DNA of 64,000 bases from Lingula anatina. Its lineage: Eukaryota > Brachiopoda > Lingulata > Lingulida > Lingulidae. A program made the translations under genes and the position numbers. The notes under the pieces were generated by a model. The model had not been told where the DNA came from and did no database searches. It worked only from the letters and a program-made list of their open reading frames with translations. Shown here piece by piece: positions 22,135 through 34,427 of the stretch (positions are counted from its first letter, which is position 1; each line of letters opens with the position of its first letter). Where the stretch lies: the NCBI RefSeq assembly GCF_001039355.2, contig NW_019775477.1, positions 1-64,000 on the forward strand, written 5' to 3'.

Positions 22135-25100
22135 GTAAGCCCAAAAATGTTTATTGAGATATATTAAATTTACATTTCATCGGTCGTGTTTAGTTAATTC
22201 AACTCTGTGACGAACAATGTTAAAACGTTCCGTTGTGCAAAATAAAATTAAATCTTGCACAATTGGACCATTTTGCCTTTTTACTTTTATCTTTGCAGAT
22301 TTCGAATGCATTCGGGACAAAGTTTCTAACGTTCAAGAGTGAGAGGGTTACCTGGTTACGGCCTGTGTTCTTGAAGGATCTTCTGGAACTGAAATCCAAA
22401 TATCCCAGTGCTAGGATTGTTATTGGAAACACAGCTGTTGGTAGGTGATTAAAATTCTATTCCATCCCTATATCACATATCTTGTTACATTTTTGTGTTT
22501 TGCAAAGAGAGTTGTCTAAGTTAAAGAGGGTTGTATTTTAATGTATTCCAGTAGGCCCCATGATAGAGAATCGATAAACTCGTTTTGATATACCTATGGC
22601 CTTCTATATATATGTGGGCAAAGAGGAAAAACGTAGATGGTGTTGACGGCATTGTTATCAAATGTTCTCCTTTGTCGTAGGTCGCGTCTATTACAATGTG
22701 CCTTTGTGAAGGGCATAATTTGTTGCACTCTCTAACAGAAGGCGTGTCATAAATTTTATGCAAAAGCTCTCACTAGACCTCTTTGTTTTACTATCAAATA
22801 AAACCAATTATTTCTACCCGGTATAAAACCCTTTATGTCTCCTTGATCTAAGTTGATGTAAGAATTAGGATATGTCCGCGTTAGTAATGTAACAGACACA
22901 AGTGTGATGTTTGAAATTTGGCCGATGATGGCCGCTTTTATTGGAAGTCGCATTAATAAAAAGAAATAAAGCGTATTACTGATAAACATTGATAATGTTG
23001 ATAGATTATATAAACTTAGTGTGCGCCAGAAGTATCAACATTTAAATTATAATTCCAGACAAATAGTGCACACATTTCAAATTGTGGGGTTGCAAAGAGG
23101 CCAACCGTAAGCCAAAACTGAGTAAGCCAAAAAATTGTGTAAGCCAAATTATTGTGTAAGCTAAGATTGTTAAGGCCAAAATTTGTGTAAGCTCCCTTGT
23201 AACTCTGCGAAGTGCCCTCTGCTAAACGCACGTGGCATACAGATGATCTGTCTCCACTCATGTCTGGTAAATAAGTCATGTGTTTTGGAAGGGTTTTCCA
23301 AAACTATGCACATGAAAATCCTAGCTATCACACAATGGAGCCAGCAGTTTTAACTTAAAAGGTCGGAGTATTTTTAAATGCTTAAAAGTATCTTGAATGC
23401 CGTGAAAGGTACTTGTCGGGGACTTGCTCAGATTTCATCACAGAGTCACAGCACAGAAAGGTGAATACATTTTTTCTGAAAGATATATGTTAATTTCTAG
23501 TAATATATCAATCTTTGGCCATGGTATAGAGTACGTTTGTTAGCATTTTTGCATTTCAAACAGTTGTTTGTGTATGGATATTGTTCTTTTAACCCAGGGT
23601 TGGATACAAAATACAGAAAAGCACATGTCCAAGTTATGATTGCTGCGACACACGTGCCAGAATTACATGAAGTCGCAGTGGATGACACAGGGATCCATAT
23701 TGGTGGCGCAGTTACCCTTGCGAGATTAGGCGAGATTTTGACTGAAACCATCAAGAATACAACAGGTAGACAATACATTATGAAATACAGTGTTTTTCTC
23801 TTAATACAGTATTCTATGAAACCTTTCATTCAACTGTTTTAAATTCTACTTCGAAGAAATGGTCAACTTGAATCTGCCTTAGGACTAAATGTTATGATTA
23901 AAAATTAACATCATATATTAGGCTTTTATACCGTTTAATGACCTGCGTGAAAACACTGGCCTGGGTATACTATTTTCAACTTCATTTTGTCTGAAATATT
24001 GTAATCAAAACCAATGTCTTTGCAGAATACAAATACAAGACCTTGGTAGCCATGCGGGGAATTATTAATGGGATTGCAGGACATCAAATTCGTAATGTAG
24101 CCGTGCGTCTCCCAAATGTTTGTTTTTCGATTTATATTGTATAACATTAAAAAAAAAACTGTCGCAAACTATATCAGATAAGCCGCAGAAAGAAACAATA
24201 CTATGTATTGCAAGAACACCGGAAACAAGATGGGTTCTTTTTTTTACCAGTAAAATTATTTCCAGTGAAAGATATGTAAGCCCAGGGGCGGATCCAGAGA
24301 TATTTTCTGACAGTCTTCCAAATTATCTTTGTTGAGCCAACTTCCAATTTTTGACCGTCTTCCGACAGAAAAAAATAGATACCCGTCAATGTAAACTTGA
24401 AAATCTGACCGTCTTCCGGAAGACCCAGAAGACGGCCTAAATCCGCCCCTGAAGCCGACTACTTGTCCTATTTCATATATAAAAACCAACGTTACACTTG
24501 AAAACCAATTTGATTTCAGTCTTTGGCCGGGAATATTTTGTGGACACATCACAATTCCGACCTCGTCCCTCTCCTGATGGCTACGGGATCCACGATAACC
24601 CTGATATCGCAAGGTACATGAATTGCAATCTCTCCCCATACCAACGTACACAAGAAACTTATGGTTTCATGCTAAAGACGATCTTTTTGCTCGGCTACAT
24701 TTTCAGTTATGGTATATATATATATATATTGACCACTTTTGACATAAATACTGTCATTTGAAGAGAAACGTTCTATGTTTTTAGTGAACGCCAACAATTT
24801 AAAAATATTGATGAGTTCTGCCTTTTCCAGTTACGTAGTACTTTAAGGATATTTCTACCCTTCGCCAAAATCTCCTTATTTGCTGCTATTGGATAACAGA
24901 TAAATCTTCTATCCTTAAGAATTTTGCTTCTGTGCATGACCACACTGTATATTTGCCAATGCATATTTTAATGTACGTAATTAATTTTGTATTTTTAGAG
25001 GGTGGCCAGAGAAATGCTTTTTTGGACAACTCTTTTTACACCAGACGCGGAAATTGGAATATTAAACCGGATGAGATTGTTTTGTCTGTTTTCATCCCTT

Positions 25101-28100
25101 TTTCCAAAAAGGTTAGCTATATTTTTGCCCTATCAAGGTATAAAGATGTAATTTGATTGTTTTTCCTAGTTTGCCGTTTGCAATAATACAATATGATACA
25201 CAAGGGTGTGTTTCCTTATTTTGTCAGTGTGAATGTTGTTTTTTAATTACAGTAAATAGTGAGTGATGTGAATTTTAAAGGTGGAAATTTTAAGGTAAAA
25301 TTAAAATACGATTAAAATTTTTTTCCAGAATGAATTTGTGTTCGGATACAAGCAGGCACAGCGCAGAGAAAATGCAACAGCAATAGTGAACGCTGGGATG
25401 AGAGTTCAGTTTGAAGATGGAGCCAATATTATTAAAGAAATGCAAATTGCCTTTGGTGGCATGTCTGAAACATCTTCGTTGGCCATAACAACAGCAAGGA
25501 AATGTGTGGGGAGGTATACTGGCGTGGTTTCTTAATTTACCTATGAATAACTACGATTAGATATGCGACAGACTAGTAGTAGTTTTTCATGAACGTATTT
25601 CACATTTTGTGTTTTGGGGTATGTTTGGTAGTTTTGTAATTTAATGCTACTCTTTCATGTTAAAATAAACTGGTAACAACATGTACATTAGACGCGTTTT
25701 CTTTTCATTAGAAATATAGAAATGTATATCATGACCAAGGCTGTATAAATTTTGTTATAAATTTCAGGTTAACTGTATTTGACGTTGAGGTGAAAACGTC
25801 AGAAATCTTTACAAGCGTTTTTTCTTCTAATCATCTTTTTTGAAAGGACCTATTTGAATTTGCCACTGACCTTTATTTAGTCTATGTAGATATGGCCGTC
25901 TTGTTTTCTAGTTATAATCTTGTTTCTTGCTAATTTTCCTTTTCTTGTGTCCGATTGACTGCAAACTAAATTGTGTTAGAATAACCGGTTATATTTTCAG
26001 AAAATGGGAAGACCAGCTGACATCAGATGTAGTCCAGTGGCTGGCGGAAGACTTCCATTCACCACCAGAGGGCATTGGTGGTCAGATGCCCTACAAGAGA
26101 GCACTGGCTTGCAGTTTCTTTTTCAAGTTTTTCCACAGGGTGCAATTAGAATTGCGTAAAGGGGTACATTCACAATTTCTTACCTACATGTACAAAATCG
26201 TCTTTACAAAATTGTAAAGAAACTAGTTTGAAAAGAAATTTAGTTAAAGGGCAAAATATGTTCTACGCAGTTAGTTGGGTAAATAAAAAGATTTCGAAAG
26301 CAATTCAAATTCAAATTTACAACCCAAATTCATTGTACCTTTTAGTCTGGGATGGAAGATGCAACAGTTCCACCCCGGCACACGCTGACACTTCCCAGTC
26401 TGACACGGAGCATCAGCCGAGGTACACAAGTGTTTGAAGAGGTCTCTCCTGACCAGCCAAAACACGACGCCTTTGGACGCCCATTGCAGCACAGGGCGAG
26501 CTTGCAACACGCCACCGGAGAGGCTCAGTATTGTGACGACATGCCACTGATTGACGGTACTTTTTGAAGCTTTCGGTTTTTTAACCAGTGTGTTTTTTTT
26601 CAGCATTTGAAGATTATTTTTATCATTTTGACTCAACTGTGGATCAGCAACACGTTTATTTTGATCCCCTGTTATTTACCGGTACAAGGTATCTATGCAT
26701 CTTCTAGTATATTTATCTATCGGTCTGTCTGTCCGTCTGTCCGTTCGTTCGTCCATCCATCTCTTTTCCACATTTGATTAGGTGAGCTGCACTTGGCATT
26801 GGTAACCAGCACCAGAGCCCACGCCAAGATCCTCTCCATTGACACTAGAGAAGCACTTGCTTTGCCTGGAGTGGAGGCATTCTTTGGCCACGAGGATGTA
26901 CCTGGTTCCAATATAAAGAGAGTTCTGACAGTTGGGGAGGAGATATTTGCTTCAAAGGAGGTACTGTATTGGTTTACTTGTACATGTAACCGGTAAATTG
27001 CTGAAACGTCTACTTAATTTGGGAATGGAGTGTACGTATTTCACAACAATGTGTCTTTTTTATTTGGATTAATAGGTTGTTGCGGACAGTGTCGTCGGCA
27101 AATTTATTTTTTGTTTTGTTTCATTTGTTTATGTTGTTTGTCTTGTTTACTTTGTGTTGTCTCGTCTTGGTGTGAGTGGCGCCCTCATATGTTGGATGAT
27201 TGGTGTTCTGCTGAGTGGTAATTAAACGTCACCATGTATTGTCATGGTTGGAACACGCCTAGTACTGTACGCAAAAGAGTGTAGGCAGCATTGTTATGTA
27301 CATATTTTTTAGTTATTTAATGTATGTGTTTTATTGTAATTTCTTCATTGTGATCTTTGTATTAAGTTGAAATTTATTTACACTGCTATGCACATGTAGA
27401 ATCAAGGAGGGGCTATATTTTACAGACACTTGCAATGATATTAGTCAGAGTCACAGAAATTAGTTTTCTTTCTTATCAGTCCCCCTCCCATTTAAAATCT
27501 ACTTCCTATTCACATAAATATGCACATCAATATTGTAGGTGACGTGTTACGGCCAGGTGATAGGTGCCTTGGTGGCTGACACTAAGACGCATGCTCAGAG
27601 AGCAGCGAATGCCGTAAAAATTGAGTACGAAGACCTTCCAACAGTGTTCACAATACAGGTAACATATCATGGAAGTAATAAGAGTTTAACTTTATGGCTA
27701 TAGAATGTTTCTTTGGATTTTGTAGTGGTATCAAAAACAGAGTGAAAACATGTCTACTTTTTGAATTTTAATAAAGTAGTTTTTCATCAATTAGCATAAC
27801 CCTTAGCAAAATGAAAAAATCGGAGCAATATTGCAACAAAATTGTTGCAAACTCAAAGTTTGCGGCAACGAGTTTGCAGGAGTTTGCAAATTTACTGCAA
27901 ATTTGCAAGAGGGGATCAATTGCAGTTTGCAGCAAATTTGCTGCAAATTTGCAGCAGGTCTGATATTTTGCCAAGGGAAGGTACGGTTTGTAATAAGGGT
28001 TTAAATATTAACAGACGGCCAATTTATAGGAAGCAATTGTCGAAGAGTCCTACTACCCACACGAAGCGAAAGCCCTCATCAAGTCAGGCGATGTAGAACG

Positions 28101-31100
28101 TGGCTTTGAGCAGGCTGACCACGTCTTAGAGGGGGAGATCAAAGGAGGGGGACAGGAACATTTCTATCTGGAGACGCATGTGGCTAGAGCCGTGCGTAGA
28201 GGAGAAGATGGAGAAATTGAGATATTTTGTAGCACGCAGTCTCCGTCGAAGTCTCAGGTAAAGTTGCAACCCGCTTTCCAAATGCTTCATTGTGATGTGT
28301 ACTTAACAGGGTTAGACTCTTTCGATTTAAGCCCAATTGGACTACAGCTAGGATTTGTTGTCATAGGGCGCACTCTTTGTATACTATCTAGAAAACGGTG
28401 GAGTTAATGTTATTGTACATGTGCAGTAGGAGCCAACAACTAAATTTATTTTTTCTATTTTTTTTTCTTTTAACTGATTTTTGCAATCCTATATCTGCCT
28501 TAAAAAGTATTTTTATTCTTACATTTCATGGAAGGCTAATGTTGCTAGAGCCCTTGGCTTACCGATGAACAGAGTGTGTATCAGGACAAAAAGGCTAGGT
28601 AGATATTTAAGACCTGTAAATCCTAAGACCGAAATGAATAACTTTTCACTTGGGGTGTATTCCCAGAGATTTAGATCGATCCAGGGATTAAGATTTAGAT
28701 TGGCCTAACTCCCTGGGGGTTCACGCTAAATTGCAGCCGAGCGCGCACCATAGTTAATTACCCCTTTACAGCTTTTAGTAGGAGTGACAGACGCTTAAGC
28801 CGGCTAAGCTGACAGTAATCTAGTGAGACTCCCCATAGGGATAGATCAATCTAAAATCTATGGAAATGGGGTCTTTGATAGAGTAATTGATCTTTAGCCT
28901 CATTCAACAACTTTAAAGTTGAATAATCCAATATGACTGTTCATAGCATACACATACGTATCCAATGGCATGGTGTAACATGTTTGTGTAAACCTTGCTT
29001 CATTTTGGCACTTTGTGGCAATGCTATTTTTGGCATTTGTATCTCTACAGGTGGGGGTTTCGGAGGAAAGGAAACCCGTTATGTGACTCTGATACCGGTA
29101 GCTATCGCTGCTTTCAAGTGAGTGGAACCCAACATTTTCTTCAAAAATTTGTTGTTATTTAGCAATTTATATACGTTTATAAATACAGAGAAGAGCTTTT
29201 ACCATATTTTGAAGATATGTTTCGAATTTTTATGTATAATAAAAAAAAAAAAAATCCAGGAAGCTAAGAATTCGGTTCATGGGTGACAGGACTATATTTA
29301 CAGGCCATGTGCAAGCCGGTGTAATGTGACAGAGAGTCCCCCATAACAGAGAGTCCCCTTCCCATTGATTAGTACAGATAAAATGAAATAGAGAAGACGC
29401 TATGCAAACCGACGCTATGCAGTGTTATGTCATGTCATCATGTGGCATATGCTGTTTTACACAGGTTGAACCGACCGGTCCGTGGTATGTTGGATAGAGA
29501 CGAAGATATGCTGATATCAGGGGGACGACATCCTTTCCTTGGAAAGTACAAGGTACATGTATGCTGCCATTTGGTTAGAATCTACCTCAGCTGTTAGCTG
29601 AATCCACTGTCATTTTGGACTCGGAATGGCTGCTTTTAAGTTTCAAATATTTACTCACTGACCTACATGCACAGGTAAGAGACTTCTCTGTCAAAATAAT
29701 GAAGATATCCTGTCTTGTATACCAGTCAATGTTGCTGATTTTTTTAATTGTTTTAATGAATTTCAGGCGTATTTAAGCAACTCCGATATTTAGCTTGTGT
29801 CTGTGTGTAGCAACTGTTGTGATTCATTTCCAAAATAAGTGAAACTGATACAACCAGGGATTGGTTTTATCTTGTGTTTAATTGTCCATGAATCAAAATG
29901 CTCGTTTCAGGTTGGTATTGACAGCGTTGGTCGTTTCAAAGCCTTGGACGCCACAGTCTACTTGAATGCAGGAAATACTTCCGACTTATCACCGGAAGTG
30001 AGTTCTAACTACTGAATGCTTTCTATATTTTTTGCAATATACTGATCAAAAAGGAAATTATATACATGTAAATTACTACAAAATAAGTGCGATGTTTGTA
30101 TATACAATGTAATATATATTTCGACACATTATTTTCTGTACTTTTTTATGCTACAGGTAGTAAGTGTATCATTATACAGTTTTGACAACTGTTACCATAT
30201 TCCAAACATTGTACTTACTGGTGTACTGTGTAAGACCAACCTGCCCTCAAACACTGCATTCAGGGGGTTTGGTGCCCCTCAGTCAATGCTGGTCATGGAG
30301 AATATAATTGAAGATGTCGCCGTCAGTCTGAATATCCCCTCACATAAGGTAGGTATGAGATGTAACAAAGAATCTGTATCGTAGGTCTGTATATAGCGGA
30401 GCGTTTGCAGGAAGACATAACTATTCCACATCCAATTTTACCACTTTTTTCACACAGATTTAACATGGTCATTTGTGTTTTATATTTATGCTTCACTTAT
30501 TCACATTACGACATAAACTGTTTATTGTAACTGGATCAGGCCCTAAACTCTGGTTTTGACTAACCCAGTACGTACGTACAACTATAATGTACTATAATAT
30601 TAATTGTATTATAACCTTAATATTGTACGCAATAAAACCATTCAATATTGTTTTCATTTGTTGAAGGTCCGTGAAATAAACATGTACAATGAAAATGACC
30701 TCACGCCAAAGGGTATTCGACTGATAAACTGTGCTATAGACCATTGCTGGAATGAAGTCATCCAGCAGAGTGAATTTTTTCAGAGAAAAGAAGACATTGC
30801 CAAATTTAACAGGTAATATGGCATCAAAAATAGCAGAATCACCTTTAAACTACTCCACAATAGGCACAGCAGTAGAGTGATAATCAAGCGATTCGATAGA
30901 GCGCTATAAGAAATAAATAAGTTTAAGTTCTTGTTGAGGAGATAAAAAAGTTGTAATAGTTATCGAATATTCGATCCGTTTTTACAGAGGCAGCCTTTGA
31001 AAAACGTTGCCACAATCTTTTGTTACATTTACCGGTGCATTTGATAATCTTGATCAATCATGAGATAAGTTACAGAATTATTTGAAGAGAAGTCTCAGTC

Positions 31101-34100
31101 AATTGACACACAACTATAAATTTTTGCAGTAGCGGATTTTAAATGTATACGTATTTGTATTACAACTGGCTTGAAATTTGTAGATATGGGTATAGGGCCT
31201 ACCTCTATACAGTCAGCATTTTCCACTGGTCGCTGAAACAGGCTGAAAACTATTGAGATACATTTATTACATTATATTGGAACTGCTTAACTTTATTGCA
31301 CTAAATTAAAAGAGATCTTTCGTCTTATCTAGTCGGAATTCAAATGGTATTTAAAAAGCATCTGTCTGTATTTTTCTCCCAAGGCTGTTCAATATTACAG
31401 AGGGATTGGTAAAATCAATAACACAGCAAAGTAAAATTTTCAAGGTTAACTCTGCTTTCAGAGACAACCGATGGAAGAAGCGTGGAGTTAGTTTGATTCC
31501 AACCAAGTTTCTGATTTCTTACTATAATGAGCGTTTTCTAGAACAGGTACAAGAATCTATAAAATGTCCCCTTATATCATTGTACTGGTAATTGTTCCTC
31601 AAAGAAAAGGGTACCATACTGTGCTTAATTGACTTTATTTTTACATGTGCATTCTGTAACATTAGTCAGTCCTTTTCACGTATTTTTATTTTTTTTTGTT
31701 GGTTTATTTTGTGTTTACAACTAATGATAAATTCAATACTTTATAAATAGCATATTCAAATAAAATTCCCTTTTCTGTTATCTTGTATATAATTATATAT
31801 TATACTTCAAACGTGACTGGTATACCGGTAGACATTGTCTTACAACTTATCTCGTTTTGTCTGATTACTAGGGGGCAGCACTTGTTCATGTGTACCAAGA
31901 GGACGGTTCAGTTCTGATAACACACGGTGGTGTAGAGATGGGACAAGGATTACACACTAAGATGATACAGGTATGACAGTATAAAAGTTGCAGACTACGC
32001 GGCAGTATAGCCATAAAGGTGCCGTGATTGCATGCTTTGGGTTTGCTTTTCTAAATAAACAGGAAAGGTTCTTCGGCTGTAAGTCAGTGTACTGGGTATT
32101 TATGCAATTTAGGGAGGATTCACACCGAGAAGAGCCGAGGTTTAGTAAGGTTGCGACCTAACTAGGGGGGACCTACATGAAAGGAAGACCGCTAATTCTG
32201 TAATGGTCTCGCCGCCTCTCACACGCCCCCCCCCCCCACGCGTTGTCCCTCGACCGGTTGAATTGAGCCGAGATCTAATTTACTGTGCCCCTGCATTATT
32301 ATCGACACATAACGTGGTATTATCGTTCAAGGTTGCCAGTCGAGCGTTACAGTTGCCAGTCCACAAGTTCCACATCAATGAAACCACCACTAGTACCGTT
32401 CCGAACACCACTGCCACAGCTGCCAGCACAGGATCAGATCTCAACGGCATGGCTGTATTGGTGAGTTGATAACATAGGGCCGTGTACATCTATAGGCTGA
32501 GGAAAGTGCTTGCGGACAGTTCTTGAAGGCCTACAAGGCATGTAAGCACGGTCTTTGTACCACCTGTGATTTTAGAACACTAAGGCTTATACCCTTTTAA
32601 GCTTTAAGATTAATGAAATGTTTCCCCCCCTAAAGTTCTGTTTGGGTTTGTGGCATCTACTACGAAATGTTTATTATTTGTCTTACTGTAACGAAAGGAA
32701 AACTTCTAAAGCATGAAGTTAGATCATCATGATCAAGTCATCTGGTGAGTAACATTGTTGTGTGAATGATTGCGTTGAGCTGACATGAGCTTTGTTTATT
32801 GGCATTCAAATAACCATTGATACGAAGGGTACCTGTTAAGTTGTTTAAAAGAAAATGGTTAAGCTCCCTAAAAACAGTGAGAACTAGTACACACACTTAA
32901 CTGTATACATATCGCATCTATTACAGAATGCATGTAAGACGTTAAGACACCGACTTGAGCCGTATATAGCCGGTAATCCCGGTGGATCATGGGAAGATTG
33001 GGTAAGTGATATATGCTTGGGAATGATTATAATTAGTATATTAACGGAAATGAAAACTTATGAAACATGAATTTGATCAGTACAAGTACAGAGCACATTC
33101 AAACTTTGAGCACATTTTTGTCAATTCGTTATCTCTTTGTTACGGTAGAAATAATCCTGTGAAAGGACGCTCGGTTTATAATCAACACACTAAAAAAACT
33201 ATATTTTATATAAAAAAGGTCTCAATATATAAAAATGAATGTTATCTGTCGTAATTGCAGGTGAAAGCTGCCTATATGGACAGAATCAGCCTGTCTGCAA
33301 CAGGTTACTACAAGTAAGTCACGTCTTTAAATGTGTGTGTATCGGTAATGTTTAGAAACACAAATGGACCCATATCGGAAACGTTTAAAAACACAAATGG
33401 GCCGAAATTGGTAATGTTTAAAAGAAAACACAAAAAGACCCAAATCGGTAGTGTTTAAAAACACAAATGGACCCATTTGCTAAATTAAATGCAAGTCTAT
33501 GTTAAAAATGCTTACGTTATGTTATTGCATCAATCCCTAATTTAGTGTTTCCCTAATATAAACCGTTTGTTAAAACCTTCGGAATAAAGGGGACCCTTTC
33601 TCTCCCTAATGAAAATTGAATAACGAAAATTGAATAGTAAGTAAATATATTTTAAGAAACACTATGTAAACAAAACCAGTACAAAATGAAATGAAATTTT
33701 GATTTTTTATCAGGTCGCAATTGCAGTCCAAACCTGGCGGTTGACATTTGTTCTTCACCATTGAAGCTTTCTGTCTTCTGAAAGTTTGGCTTCCACTAGT
33801 GAAATTGCGATGTTTCCTTGTTATATTCAGGGTCCCAGATACCTGGGACGATAGCTATGTACCTGTTGAAGGAGAGCAAACCACGCAGAGGTACTACACA
33901 TACGGCGCCGCTTGTTCCGTTGTTGAAATAGATTGCCTTACCGGAGACCATGTGGTAATGTGTTATAATTTATTCTCACTGTTTTAATGACAATGTCGTT
34001 TATGTGTTTATTATTTTTGATAAAAAATAGGTAGACTTCTTCCTGACTTCCGTTAAAAATACATATTAATAAAAGAGACTCTCTTTTCTGTTACAGCTAA

Positions 34101-34381
34101 TGATCGCCATTAAACTTACTTTGGCCATAATTCTAAAAGTATGAAATGTTCATTTTCATTATTGTTTATTATTCAGTCTGTAGTATTTATTTACCCATTG
34201 TTATACAATTGCGTAGGCGTCCAGCCTAAAGTCAAAGAAGAGTAAATATATATACTGACGTGCTACAAATATCTCTTTATAACATCTAAGGTGTTGCGAA
34301 CAGATATCGTTATGGATGTTGGAAGAAGTTTGAATCCAGCCATTGATATTGGACAGATAGAGGGAGCCTTTGCGCAGGTGT

Positions 34382-34427
<46 letters not shown>

